Positions 27,225 to 37,581 of a stretch of 64,000 nucleotides of DNA are shown here, one piece after another. The DNA is from Granulicella sp. L56 (GTDB lineage Bacteria; Acidobacteriota; Terriglobia; Terriglobales; Acidobacteriaceae): contig NZ_LMUS01000001.1 in the NCBI RefSeq assembly GCF_009765835.1, forward strand, positions 124,001-188,000, in the 5' to 3' direction. How positions within the stretch are numbered: position 1 is the first letter of the stretch; every line of letters starts with the position of its first letter. A model generated the notes under the pieces. It saw only the letters and a list, made by a program, of their open reading frames with translations. It ran no database searches and had not been told where the DNA came from. The position numbers and the translations under genes were made by a program.

Positions 27225-27524
27225 ATGTCGAAGTCATCATTTACACCGTTGCACGACCGTATCCTGGTCCGCCGCATTGAAGAGGGCGAAAGCATCCGTG
27301 GCGGCATCATCATTCCGGACTCCGCAAAAGAGAAGCCACAGCAGGGCGAAGTCATCTCCGTCGGCAAGGGCAAGTCGAACGACGAGGGCAAGGTATTCCC
27401 GCTCGATGTGAATGCTGGCGACAGCATTCTGTTCGGCAAGTACTCGGGCACGGAGATCAAGCTGGACGGCGAAGAGTTTCTGATCATGCGCGAAGAAGAA
27501 GTCCTCGGCATCCTCAAAAAGTAG
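27225..27524 (+). CDS. groES: Co-chaperonin GroES
   Basis: The 99-residue protein forms the heptameric lid of the GroEL chamber. Family features are [15 protein letters not shown] at the start, the mobile loop [38 protein letters not shown] and the C-terminal [12 protein letters not shown]. An AAGGAG site precedes the ATG. CIRCE upstream places it under HrcA. It is followed by groEL after about 100 bases that contain small hairpins. Confidence 0.96.
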   Translation: MSKSSFTPLHDRILVRRIEEGESIRGGIIIPDSAKEKPQQGEVISVGKGKSNDEGKVFPLDVNAGDSILFGKYSGTEIKLDGEEFLIMREEEVLGILKK

Positions 27525-29291
<1,767 letters not shown>

Positions 29292-29319
29292 AAACTGCTG
29301 CTATTCGAGAGCGAACAAG

Positions 29320-29344
29320 AGCCCCGGAGCAATCCGGGGCTTTT
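29320..29344 (+). terminator. Intrinsic terminator of groESL
   Basis: Stem AGCCCCGGA / TCCGGGGCT around GCAA, followed by TTTT. A GC-rich nine-pair stem with tetraloop and T-run is the classic rho-independent form. Confidence 0.9.
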
Positions 29345-29432
29345 GCTGTTTAGCTTCATCCCACATTGAAAGAAAGCAGTGTACGATTCTCTAAATCTGT
29401 TTAGCAGCAAGTTTGCGTTTGGGAGAATGTCG

Positions 29433-30542
29433 ATGAGGCTTTCACGGCGGGAGTTTTCAAAGCTGGGTGCGATGGGATTGGCAGCGCAGGTTTTGCCTTC
29501 AGTAAACGCGGAGGCGCAGGGTGGCGAGCGGCAGATTGGGTATTGCGTCATTGGTTTGGGACGAATCGCGGACCACTTCATCGGCGGTGTGCAGGGTTCT
29601 TCGACCTCGAAGATTACCGGGCTGGTGAGCGGGCACCGGGACAAGGCAGAGAAGTTTGCGGATCGGCTGGGCATTCCCAAAAGCTCGATCTACAGCTACG
29701 AAGATATGGACCGGATGCGGGACAACAAGAGCATCGATGCGGTGTATGTCGCGCTGCCGAACAGTATGCACGCCGAGTACACGATTCGGTCGGCGAAGGC
29801 GGGCAAGCATGTCATCTGCGAGAAGCCGATGTGCACCAGCGTCAGCGATGCGCAGGACATGATTGCGGCCTGCAAGGCGGCGAATGTGAAGTTGATGATC
29901 GCCTACCGGTTGCACTATGAGCCAACCAATCTGCGCGCGATTGCGCTGATTCGGCAGGGAGCATTGGGCAAGGTACAGGTGATTGAGAGCGCCAACGGCT
30001 TCTACGAGAATCTCGGCGAGTGGAGGTTGAACAAAGCGCTGAGTGGCGGCGGACCGATGATGGATGTCGGCATCTATTCTCTGAACGCAACACGCTATTT
30101 GACCGGCGAGGAGCCGGAGAGCTTTACCGCGTCCATCTCGACCATCGACCATGATGGGCGTTTCGATACGGTGGAAGAGAATACGACCTGGACGACGAAG
30201 TTTCCTTCGGGAATCCTGGCGAGCTGCTGCACAACCTATGGCGCCAGCATGAGGAGCTACTATCGCGTGTATGGATCGAAGGGCTGGCTGGAGGTGGGGT
30301 CGTTCGGCTACGACGGATTGCGGTTGCAAGCGAATTATCGCAGCGGGGAGAAAGGTTCTCCCGCGACAGTGCTGGACGAGCCGAACACAGAGCCCGATCC
30401 GAAGCAGTTCACGCGCCAGTCGGACCACTTTACCGAGTGCATTCTGCAAAACAAAACGCCGAAGACTCCGGGCGAAGAAGGGCTGCGGGACATGCAGTGC
30501 ATACAGCAGATCTATAAAGCGGCGGGGGTTGTGGCGCTGTAA
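29433..30542 (+). CDS. Tat-exported Gfo/Idh/MocA family oxidoreductase
   Basis: The 369-residue protein starts with a twin-arginine signal, LSRREFSKLGAMGLAAQVL, and a likely cut near NAEAQ, so the folded, cofactor-loaded protein is sent to the periplasm. The Rossmann motif is VIGLGRIADHF near 38, the family EKP motif is in HVICEKPMCTS near 118, and the C-terminal domain carries GGGPMMDVGIY. Such exported relatives (glucose-fructose oxidoreductase type) keep NADP tightly bound. The GGGAG ribosome site lies seven bases before the ATG at 29433, making it preferable to ATG 29427. The substrate sugar is unknown. Confidence 0.87.
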   Translation: MRLSRREFSKLGAMGLAAQVLPSVNAEAQGGERQIGYCVIGLGRIADHFIGGVQGSSTSKITGLVSGHRDKAEKFADRLGIPKSSIYSYEDMDRMRDNKSIDAVYVALPNSMHAEYTIRSAKAGKHVICEKPMCTSVSDAQDMIAACKAANVKLMIAYRLHYEPTNLRAIALIRQGALGKVQVIESANGFYENLGEWRLNKALSGGGPMMDVGIYSLNATRYLTGEEPESFTASISTIDHDGRFDTVEENTTWTTKFPSGILASCCTTYGASMRSYYRVYGSKGWLEVGSFGYDGLRLQANYRSGEKGSPATVLDEPNTEPDPKQFTRQSDHFTECILQNKTPKTPGEEGLRDMQCIQQIYKAAGVVAL

Positions 30543-30619
30543 ACAGCGTTATGGCACAATTTTTGCGAATTATTTACTGAGAACCTATCCAAAGCTTTTC
30601 TCACTGACTGATTGGCCGA

Positions 30620-31375
30620 TCAGGGGACGTTAATGGCCTGCGCGCCTTTGGGACCGAACCAGGCTATGCCGTCGCCGAGCATGACCTGTCCATTGCGGAC
30701 GAACATGTCATGCGGCATGGCATCCCTAAACGCGTCGACGCAGGCCGGGGTGAAGATCTGATTCCACTGTGAGGAGAGCAGGGCCGCGGTATTGACCATG
30801 CGGCTTTTGCCATTGCGGTTGATGCGCAGGGGGAAATCGACATAACGGGCAGCGGACACGCGGTCCCCAGCGAGGACGGCTTTGTAGAAGTTTTGCACGC
30901 GAGACTCGAAGGCTGCATCGCTCTCGCTGGTGACGTCCCCATACCACCGGGCGTTGGTGAGGCCCTGAGAGCTTTGCTGCATCTGCAGCTTGACTGGGTA
31001 CGAGCTGTCGTTCTTCATCCATCGGCCTTCCATGCCGACGCTATTGTGGAAGTTGAGCGACTTGCCTGCCTCGCTGCCGTTGCCTTTGAAACGAAGGGCA
31101 AACTGACCGCCTTCGGAATTAAAGAGAATGATTCCTGTGCCTTGCGTGCCTGCCTGAAGAGGAAGGTCCTTGAGATCGCTTGCGTAGAAGTAGTGGCCAC
31201 CGGTGACGGTGCCAGCCGCGTTGGCCAGCAGCGTCATGCCGATGCGGCTTTGTCCCACCATGCCAGTGAAATTAAACCGTTCGACGGTGCCCTGAGCGTA
31301 CGCAACGCCAACTGCGAGGACGAGAATGAGAGCAGCGATGGAATGAGTTAGCTCGTTTCTTCTGTATCGGTTCAA
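30620..31375 (-). CDS. Secreted protein of unknown function
   Basis: The 251-residue product has a signal peptide (LTHSIAALILVLAVGVAYAQ) and no membrane segment after it. The first half is beta-rich with many Gly and polar residues (GHYFYASDLKDLPLQ, GTGIILFNSEGG); the second half (about 140-250) contains FYKAVLAGDRVSAARYVDFP, resembling a small SnoaL/NTF2-like segment, though I cannot assign a family. Start TTG at 31373-31375 is chosen because GGAGG lies six bases before it; an earlier TTG at 31393 has no such site. The function is not recognised. Confidence 0.65.
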   Translation of the reverse strand: MNRYRRNELTHSIAALILVLAVGVAYAQGTVERFNFTGMVGQSRIGMTLLANAAGTVTGGHYFYASDLKDLPLQAGTQGTGIILFNSEGGQFALRFKGNGSEAGKSLNFHNSVGMEGRWMKNDSSYPVKLQMQQSSQGLTNARWYGDVTSESDAAFESRVQNFYKAVLAGDRVSAARYVDFPLRINRNGKSRMVNTAALLSSQWNQIFTPACVDAFRDAMPHDMFVRNGQVMLGDGIAWFGPKGAQAINVP

Positions 31376-31433
31376 CCGACGCCTCCGTCGCAAGGTTTAG
31401 TGGGGGTAAGCATAACAAATGAAGCGCGCTGTT

Positions 31434-32210
31434 TTACCAGGCGTGGTGGAAGCCGTCCTTTTCAGTGAGCTGGACCTCGGTTTGGAAGAGGTCGCTGAGC
31501 GTGGGCGCGGTGAGGAGTTCGGATTTCGGGCCGTCGCCGATGATGCGGCCATCACGGAGCAGGAGGATGCGGTCGATCTCGGGGATAATGTCGGCGATGT
31601 AGTGGGTGATCAGGAGAATGCCGGTTCCCTGCTGTGCCAGCTTGCGGAGAAGATTGCGAAGTTCGCGCTGGGCGCTGATGTCGAGCGCATTGGATGGCTC
31701 GTCCAACAGAAGCATCTGGGATGAGCCGACGAGAGCGCGGCCAATCATGATACGGCGCTGCTGTCCGGCGGACATCTCGCCCACGGGTTTATTGACGAGG
31801 TTGACGGCATCGATCTGTTCGAGGACTTCGTCAGCGCGCTCGCGCATGGCGGCAGTGACGGTGAGGTTGGGCCAGAGCGTGCTGCTCGAAAAGAAGCCGG
31901 TGAGGACGGCGTCACGGCCGGTGGTATGCAGCGTAGCCTTGCCGGGAAGCTCGGCGGAGACGACGCCAAGACGCTTCTTCAGCTCGGTCAGGTCCCAACG
32001 GCTGCGGCCGAAGATGTTGACGCTGGTTTCTGGCTGGACGATGGGGTAGCACTCGCAGGTGATGGTTTTGATGAGGGTGGATTTGCCGCAACCGTTGGGG
32101 CCAAGGATCGCGATATGCTCCCCGGTGTTGACGCTGAGGTTGATGTCGTGGAGCACCATGTTGTCGCCGCGCGCTACGTTAACGTGTGTCAGTTCGAGAA
32201 AAGGTGGCAT
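31434..32210 (-). CDS. ABC transporter ATP-binding protein
   Basis: The 258-residue single ATPase domain has Walker A GPNGCGKST near 38, signature MSAGQQRRI near 146 (consensus LSGGQ, two changes), Walker B MLLLDEPSNALD near 168 and switch His in LLITHYIADII. The overall pattern resembles YlmA/ModF-like stand-alone ATPases. No permease or binding protein lies next to it, so the transported substrate, or whether it acts in transport at all, cannot be told. It is divergent from the DoxX gene with only about 50 bases between, including an 11-base tandem repeat. Confidence 0.82.
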   Translation of the reverse strand: MPPFLELTHVNVARGDNMVLHDINLSVNTGEHIAILGPNGCGKSTLIKTITCECYPIVQPETSVNIFGRSRWDLTELKKRLGVVSAELPGKATLHTTGRDAVLTGFFSSSTLWPNLTVTAAMRERADEVLEQIDAVNLVNKPVGEMSAGQQRRIMIGRALVGSSQMLLLDEPSNALDISAQRELRNLLRKLAQQGTGILLITHYIADIIPEIDRILLLRDGRIIGDGPKSELLTAPTLSDLFQTEVQLTEKDGFHHAW

Positions 32211-32262
32211 CGTATCTTTATCGTATCTTTAAGGATCGATGGTTTTGCGCGATGGAGGAATG

Positions 32263-32712
32263 ATGGCAACCGTGTTCGAGAATGACGATCAGCGATTGGC
32301 GTATGCCTTGCTGCGAATTGTAGTGGGGCTGAACCTGCTGATGCATGGAGTAAGCCGCATGTTAGCGGGCCCTGGAACGTTTGCAGCTCACATGGTGGGA
32401 CAATTCGCGCACGCTCCACTGCCGGTGTGGAGCGTGTGGTCATTCGGCATGGTGTTGCCTGCGATTGAGGCGTTGCTAGGGCTGCTGCTGCTGATCGGGC
32501 TGCGAACACGCGCGGCGCTGGTGGCAGCCAGCCTGCTCATCATGGTGCTTACCTTTGGGTCGGGACTGTTGCAGGAATGGTCAACCGTAGGGTCCCAACT
32601 CATCTATGCGCTGGTCTATTCGGTGCTGCTGTTTTTGCTGCGGTATAACGGGTGGTCGGTGGATGCCTGGATGCTTCGCAGCAACAAACAGGCATCCTCG
32701 CCAACGGTTTAG
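32263..32712 (+). CDS. DoxX-family membrane protein
   Basis: This protein of about 149 residues has four predicted membrane helices: ALLRIVVGLNLLMHGVSR, then MVLPAIEALLGLLLLIG, LVAASLLIMVLTFGSG and LIYALVYSVLLFLL. The first helix with GxxxxxHG and the spacing fit the DoxX/SURF4-like family, often linked to redox or oxidative-stress functions. Start is ambiguous: ATG 32239, 32260 or 32263; GGAGG at 32254-32258 suits 32263 best. Its stop codon overlaps by four bases with that of the converging AIM24 gene. Confidence 0.78.
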   Translation: MATVFENDDQRLAYALLRIVVGLNLLMHGVSRMLAGPGTFAAHMVGQFAHAPLPVWSVWSFGMVLPAIEALLGLLLLIGLRTRAALVAASLLIMVLTFGSGLLQEWSTVGSQLIYALVYSVLLFLLRYNGWSVDAWMLRSNKQASSPTV

Positions 32713-33473
32713 CGGTTGCCCAATCCACCGAGAATGGAGCCGACAATGCCGCCGACGACTCCACCTTCCGCCGCCTGCTCGTTGCGCTGCGCAGGCATGT
32801 ATTCCATCAGTTGATGAGCGAGTTTGGAGATAGGCAGCGTTTGCAGCCAGACTTTGCCGGGACCGGTGAGCGCAGCGAGAAAGATGCCATCGCCACCGAA
32901 GATCATGTTCTTGATTCCGGGAACGCGCTGGATCTGGAAGCCGACTGACGACTGAAACGCCCCGACGTGACCGGGATGGACGCGCAGAGTTTCTCCAGCA
33001 GCGAGCTCCTTGAGGACAACTTCGCCTGAGAGTTCGAGCCATGCCGTTCCCTGCCCGCTTACCTTTTGCAGCAGGAAGCCATCGCCGCCGAAGACGCCTG
33101 CGCCGAGCGATTGCTGGAAGCCGACGCCGAGTTCGATCTCGGGCGTGGCGCAGAGGAAGCCGTGGCGGTGGACCATGTACTCGTGCCCGGCGGCGACCTC
33201 GACGGGGAGGATGTGACCAGGGACGCGGGTGGCGAAGGCGATCTCGCCGGTGGCTCCAATGGCGCGGTATTCGGTCATGAAGAGCGAGCCGCCGCCGGCG
33301 ACGCGACGGATAGCTCCGAATATTCCGCCACCGCCGGCGTGCTGGGTGTGGGTCGTCATCTGGACGGAGGCGGACATCCACGAGAGCTCTCCGGCCTCGG
33401 AGATGATGGCATCGTTGGGACCGAGGGAAAATTCAAGGACGGGCATGGTGGTGCCGAGGATGCGATTCTGCAT
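32709..33473 (-). CDS. AIM24 / TIGR00266 family protein
   Basis: The 254-residue protein is beta-rich with the family pattern: a start with SLGPNDAIISEAGELSWMS, a central GFLCATPEIELGVGF with GGDGFLLQKVSGQG, and a repeat of the same motif FGGDGIFLAALTGPGKVWL near 205. The tail is glycine-rich (GGVVGGIVGSILGGLGNR). The family is widespread in bacteria and mitochondria (AIM24) and of unclear function, perhaps membrane-associated. No enzyme motif is visible. Confidence 0.85.
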   Translation of the reverse strand: MQNRILGTTMPVLEFSLGPNDAIISEAGELSWMSASVQMTTHTQHAGGGGIFGAIRRVAGGGSLFMTEYRAIGATGEIAFATRVPGHILPVEVAAGHEYMVHRHGFLCATPEIELGVGFQQSLGAGVFGGDGFLLQKVSGQGTAWLELSGEVVLKELAAGETLRVHPGHVGAFQSSVGFQIQRVPGIKNMIFGGDGIFLAALTGPGKVWLQTLPISKLAHQLMEYMPAQRNEQAAEGGVVGGIVGSILGGLGNR

Positions 33474-33594
33474 AAGTCTCCTTGCGCAACTTGCTGCGGC
33501 GTATCGAGTCTATCGCGCCTTGTGAACGGGCCTACGGGCGCTCTCAACCTGTACGAAGGTTAAGACGCCTCAGTTCACTCTTTGGTGAGAACGG

Positions 33595-33891
33595 CTACTT
33601 CGTCTCTGTCGCTACAAAGCTCCTCACGATGACGCCTTCCGTCTCGAAGTGCGTCACGCGATGGTCCGTGCTGTGTCCCATGAATACAGCCTTTCGCAGA
33701 AGCGTGATCAGCGGACGAGAGCTTTCAGGAAACCAGCGGTCGTTGGCCTGATCCCAATCGACGACCATGTTGTAGGTCACATCGCACTTCGGGCAGTGCA
33801 GCGGCGTCTCCAGCCAGCGATGAAATGCTGCATTCGGCAACTTGCCCACCGGGTCTGTGCCCGAACGAATCGCTGCAATCTTCAGGTTCAT
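33595..33891 (-). CDS. Small hypothetical protein with C-x2-C motif
   Basis: The 98-residue product has one pair of cysteines (CPKC, near 33-36) preceded by a His and followed by DVTYNMVVDWDQ; only two cysteines exist, so a zinc ribbon would need a dimer or His ligands. The remainder is mixed alpha/beta without a known motif. It lies between the AIM24 gene and the oxidase operon and points away from the latter. I do not recognise the family. Confidence 0.55.
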   Translation of the reverse strand: MNLKIAAIRSGTDPVGKLPNAAFHRWLETPLHCPKCDVTYNMVVDWDQANDRWFPESSRPLITLLRKAVFMGHSTDHRVTHFETEGVIVRSFVATETK

Positions 33892-33962
33892 TGAACTTCA
33901 GCTTAACACTCCCATCCTCGCCCTTGCAGATTCGCAAAAGCTGAACGCGATATCCTTCAAGG

Positions 33963-34724
33963 GTGGTGATTCCCTTCTGTATCCAGCCCGGCTCATTCGC
34001 GCTTTCGCTGGCGACGTGGGGACTTCCGTTCGACGCCAGTGCGCATGGCCCGGCCGTCGATCACCATCTGCTGCTCAATCTCTGGATCATCCTTGGTCTC
34101 GCGGCGCTGGCACATCTCATCCTCCTTGTCGGCCTCGTCGCTCGCCGCCGTGCCGAGGCCACAAGCTGGCGCGTCGAATATCTTCCACTCGCGGCGCTGA
34201 CCATCCTCTTCGCCTTCCTGACCATCCGCGCAGAACGCCTCTGGGCTGCCACCCGCTATACCGGTGCCGATCCCGCCGCATTACAAGTGCAGGTGGTGGG
34301 CGAACAGTTCGCGTGGTACTTCCGCTATCCCGGCACGGACTACACCTTCGGCATCACCAGGCCGCAGCTCGTCGACGCAGGAGCAGGCAATCCGCTCGGC
34401 ATCGACCCCGCCGACGGCCACGGCGCGGACGACATCGTCACCTCGGAGCTTGTGCTGCCCACAAACCGGCAGGTCGATCTCCGCATCAACTCGCTGGACG
34501 TCATCCACGGCTTCTCCGTCCCCGAGATGCGGCTCAAGCAGAACGCCGTTCCGGGCATGACCATCCACGTCCACTTCACGCCAAAGGTTCCGGGGACTTA
34601 TGCCATCCTCTGCACGCAGGTCTGCGGCATGGGACACTACCGCATGAACGCCAACCTGCGCGTACTGCCACCCGAAGAATTCGCAGCGTGGCTCGCCGCA
34701 AAACAGAAGTCGGTGCAGCCATGA
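33963..34724 (+). CDS. coxB: Cytochrome c oxidase subunit II
   Basis: The 253-residue protein carries two N-terminal membrane helices (near 33-58 and 70-88) and a periplasmic cupredoxin domain. The CuA site is complete: His in VIHGFSVPEM near 180 and the motif CTQVCGMGHYRM near 219-230 (C-x3-C-x3-H-x2-M). It accepts electrons from cytochrome c and passes them to subunit I. No fused cytochrome c domain is present. A GTG start at 33963 or 33966 is used; the ribosome site is very close to it. The end overlaps the start of coxA by four bases (ATGA). Confidence 0.92.
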   Translation: MVIPFCIQPGSFALSLATWGLPFDASAHGPAVDHHLLLNLWIILGLAALAHLILLVGLVARRRAEATSWRVEYLPLAALTILFAFLTIRAERLWAATRYTGADPAALQVQVVGEQFAWYFRYPGTDYTFGITRPQLVDAGAGNPLGIDPADGHGADDIVTSELVLPTNRQVDLRINSLDVIHGFSVPEMRLKQNAVPGMTIHVHFTPKVPGTYAILCTQVCGMGHYRMNANLRVLPPEEFAAWLAAKQKSVQP

Positions 34725-36469
34725 GTTCATCGAAAAATTCAGCGCCGCGCCACTACCTCTTCAGCACCGATCACCGCGTCATCGGCGTCCAGTATCTTGT
34801 GCTCGCGCTGGTCTCCGTCACCATCGGCACGCTGCTCTCGCTGCTGATGCGCATCCATCTGGTATGGCCGGATCGCATCGTTCCCTTCCACGGCCCCATC
34901 CTGCCCGAAGACTATCTCGCACTGGTCACGATTCACGGCACCATCATGCTCTTCTTCGTGCTCACCACCGCACCGCAGTCGGGCTTTGGAAACCTCATCC
35001 TTCCGTCACAAATCGGCGCTCGCCGCATGGCGTTTCCGGTGGCTAACGCTGTAAGTTTCTGGCTGACCGCCGCCGCGCTTGTCATCCTGCTCAGTTCCAC
35101 CTTCGTTCCCGGTGGCAGCGCCATCTCCGGCTGGACGGCCTATCCCCCATTCAGCGCCATCGCCAGCGCAGGACCGGGCCAGGGCGCAGGCATGGATCTG
35201 TGGCTGGCGAGCATCGCCGTCTTTGCCGTCGCCGGAACCATAAGCGCCATCAACACCCTCGTCACCATCATCAAGCTGCGCTGCGAAGGCATGACGTGGG
35301 ACCGCATCCCACTCACCGTCTGGGGCTGGTTCACCGCCGCCCTGCTCAGCATCATCGCCTTCTCTGTACTACTGGCGGCACTGCTGCTGCTGTTTTGCGA
35401 CCGCCACGCCGGAACCAGCTTCTTCGTGCCCACTGGCGATCTCATCAATGGAGTCATCCACGCCGCCAGCCATCCCGGCAACGGTTCTCCATTGCTGTGG
35501 CTGCATCTCTTCTGGTTCTTCGGACATCCCGAGGTCTACATCGCCATCCTGCCCGGCCTTGGCCTGACGTCAATGTTGCTGGCCAACTTCAGTCGCCGCC
35601 GCGTCTTCGCCTATCGCATGATGATCGTCACCACGCTGCTCATCGGCTTTCTCGGCATCCTGCTCTGGGGACACCACATGTTTGTCGCCGGACTGAACCC
35701 CTATGCCGCCTCCGCCTTCGCCGTCTCCACCATGGCCATCGCCATTCCTGCCTCTGCCAAAGTCCTAAGCTGGCTGGTCACCGTCTGGCGCAGCCGCCCG
35801 CACTACACCACGGCGATGCTCTTCTCCCTCGGCTTTGTCTCGCTCTTCATCACCGGCGGCCTTACCGGCCCCGTCCTCGCCCAACCTATCCTCGACGAGT
35901 ACCTGCACAACACCTTCTTCGTCGTCGCCCACTTTCACCTCATCATGGCTATGGCAGGAATCTTCGGCCTCTTCGCCGCCACCTACTACTGGTTCCCCCT
36001 GATGACTGGCCGCCTCATGTCCGAATCCCTCGGCCGCCTCCACTTCTGGACAACCATCCTCGGAGCCTACGCCACCTTCCTTCCCATGCACCTCACTGGG
36101 CTGATGGGCGAGCCACGCCACTACGCCCAGCTCATCGGCGTGCCCAACGCCGCCGGACACCTCCTCGCCGGAACCCTGCCGCTCAACCGCTTCATCACCT
36201 GGTCGGCGATCTTCCTGGCCACGGCCCAGCTCCTCTTCTTTGCCAACCTGATTCACAGCCTCCGCTACGGCAAGCCTGCTCCGCCAAATCCCTGGCAGGC
36301 GACCACGCTCGAATGGCACCCTGCCCTGCATCCCAACGCCCCCGCCGAAGCGTCTGAAGAACGGATCGTCGTCTATCGGCAACCCTGCGAATATCTGGCT
36401 ACCGCTGGTGAAGAATTAATCCTTCCGCAATGGAGCACCGAAGCCATCCCGAACATCAAACCGGAGTAA
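34721..36469 (+). CDS. coxA: Cytochrome c oxidase subunit I
   Basis: The 582-residue protein is the catalytic heme-copper subunit of an aa3-type terminal oxidase in the inner membrane. Motifs: a heme a ligand His in VTIHGTIMLFF near 70; HPEVY near 266 with the cross-linked His-Tyr pair and the D-channel Glu; WGHHMF with CuB histidines near 315; and the heme ligands in VVAHFHLIMA near 400. The frame is open far upstream (to 33842), but the start is the ATG overlapping coxB. It oxidises cytochrome c and reduces oxygen to water, pumping protons. Assembly genes (cox10, cox11, cox15) are not in the window. Confidence 0.95.
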   Translation: MSSSKNSAPRHYLFSTDHRVIGVQYLVLALVSVTIGTLLSLLMRIHLVWPDRIVPFHGPILPEDYLALVTIHGTIMLFFVLTTAPQSGFGNLILPSQIGARRMAFPVANAVSFWLTAAALVILLSSTFVPGGSAISGWTAYPPFSAIASAGPGQGAGMDLWLASIAVFAVAGTISAINTLVTIIKLRCEGMTWDRIPLTVWGWFTAALLSIIAFSVLLAALLLLFCDRHAGTSFFVPTGDLINGVIHAASHPGNGSPLLWLHLFWFFGHPEVYIAILPGLGLTSMLLANFSRRRVFAYRMMIVTTLLIGFLGILLWGHHMFVAGLNPYAASAFAVSTMAIAIPASAKVLSWLVTVWRSRPHYTTAMLFSLGFVSLFITGGLTGPVLAQPILDEYLHNTFFVVAHFHLIMAMAGIFGLFAATYYWFPLMTGRLMSESLGRLHFWTTILGAYATFLPMHLTGLMGEPRHYAQLIGVPNAAGHLLAGTLPLNRFITWSAIFLATAQLLFFANLIHSLRYGKPAPPNPWQATTLEWHPALHPNAPAEASEERIVVYRQPCEYLATAGEELILPQWSTEAIPNIKPE

Positions 36470-36501
36470 GCTGTTCTGATAGCGTGCGATGAAAGGCCGC
36501 C

Positions 36502-37275
36502 ATGCCAACAACCATCACGCCGACTAAAACCGAACCCAAGCCGAGGCGTCAGCTAGAAGACCACGACCACGGTTCCGGTCGCAGGCCACCAACCGACAAA
36601 CGCACCGGCGGCGGTGGCGATAACGACAACTGGAACGACCGTCCCAACGGCCGCCGCGGCCCGCGCGAGCGCCTCGTGCGCTACCGCATGGGCATCTTCT
36701 TCGCCCTCGCCAGCGACCTGATGTTCTTCGTCGCCATCGTCAGCACTTTCTTCGTCAGCCAGTCCACCGGCCACTTCGACGCCTACAACAACTACGTCAA
36801 CGAGTGGTCGCCGACGCTCATTCCGCCCATCCTCTGGCTCAACACCGCCGTCCTTATCCTTAGCTCCATCACCATGGAGACCGCCCGCCGTCGCATGTTC
36901 CACGAGGTCGACGTCATGGACGAGTGGCTCGGCCTGGGCAAGCCCATCACTCGCGCCGCCATTCCCTGGGTCGCCGCCACCGTCGTTCTGGGCATCGTCT
37001 TTCTCATCGGCCAGTGGATCGCCTGGACCCAACTTGCGACCCAGCACGTCTTCTTCCTCTCCAACCCCAGCAGCCACTTCTTTTACCTGATTACCGGCGT
37101 CCACGGAATCCACCTCATCCTCGGGATCTTCGGCCTTGCCGCCGCACTGGTCGGACTCTACGTCTCGCGCTCGCTCGAAACCCGCCAGATCATGGTCGAT
37201 TGCGCTGCCTGGTACTGGCACTCGATGGGAATCTTCTGGCTCTTCCTCTTCACCCTGCTGGTCTTCTTCCAATGA
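36502..37275 (+). CDS. coxC: Cytochrome c oxidase subunit III
   Basis: The 257-residue protein has about five membrane helices, with MGIFFALASDLMFFVAIVS, FLIGQWIAWTQL, the conserved HFFYLITGVHGIHLILG and a C-terminal WYWHSMGIFWLFLFTLLVFF. These match the CoxC/CyoC family. The first 58 residues are unusual: hydrophilic, rich in Gly, Asp, Arg and His (GGGGDNDNWNDRPNG), and absent from typical CoxC. AAAGG precedes the ATG. Its stop overlaps the next small gene. Confidence 0.92.
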   Translation: MPTTITPTKTEPKPRRQLEDHDHGSGRRPPTDKRTGGGGDNDNWNDRPNGRRGPRERLVRYRMGIFFALASDLMFFVAIVSTFFVSQSTGHFDAYNNYVNEWSPTLIPPILWLNTAVLILSSITMETARRRMFHEVDVMDEWLGLGKPITRAAIPWVAATVVLGIVFLIGQWIAWTQLATQHVFFLSNPSSHFFYLITGVHGIHLILGIFGLAAALVGLYVSRSLETRQIMVDCAAWYWHSMGIFWLFLFTLLVFFQ

Positions 37276-37481
37276 AGCGCACAGCCCTCGGTGCGCTTCT
37301 GCTCTTCGCGTTGCTAAGCACCGTTCCAGCCTTCGCGCAGGGCTGCACGCAATGCCGCGACAACACCGCCGCCACACCGCCAGCCACCCAGCGCGCCTAC
37401 CGCCACGCCATCATCCTTATGGCAGGCGCAGGTTGCGGACTCTTCATCGCCACGCTCGTTCTCCTCAAGCGGCAAAACTAA
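37272..37481 (+). CDS. Small membrane protein of the oxidase operon with C-x2-C motif
   Basis: This 69-residue gene overlaps the coxC stop by four bases (ATGA), so it is translated with the oxidase subunits. It has a signal peptide (TALGALLLFALLSTVPAFAQ), then GCTQCRDN directly after the cut, a short Ala/Pro/Thr linker and a C-terminal helix (HAIILMAGAGCGLFIATLVL) with a short RQN end. The mature protein would present a C-x2-C pair on the periplasmic side, anchored by one helix. A role in copper delivery or thiol redox for the CuA centre is suggested by position only. Confidence 0.75.
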   Translation: MKRTALGALLLFALLSTVPAFAQGCTQCRDNTAATPPATQRAYRHAIILMAGAGCGLFIATLVLLKRQN

Positions 37482-37517
37482 TAGACCACGGATTATTTCC
37501 ACGCCACCCAAAATCAA

Positions 37518-37570
37518 CGTCATCTCGACCGGAGCGCAGCGGAGTGGAGAGACCCCTGTATTCGTCTTTC
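37518..37570 (+). repeat. Interspersed repeat, copy A
   Basis: About 50 bases beginning CGTCATCTCGACCGGAGCGC and ending near CCCCTGTATTC. The same element recurs at 43699 and 51438 in the same orientation and nearly identical. It lies between converging genes (oxidase operon and FMN reductase). Confidence 0.85.
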
Positions 37571-37581
37571 GTCCGAGCAGA

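Noticed and set aside
33842-34720. Extension of the coxA frame upstream
   Set aside because: The Arg/Pro/His-rich sequence is an out-of-frame reading of coxB; the real coxA start is the ATG overlapping the coxB stop.
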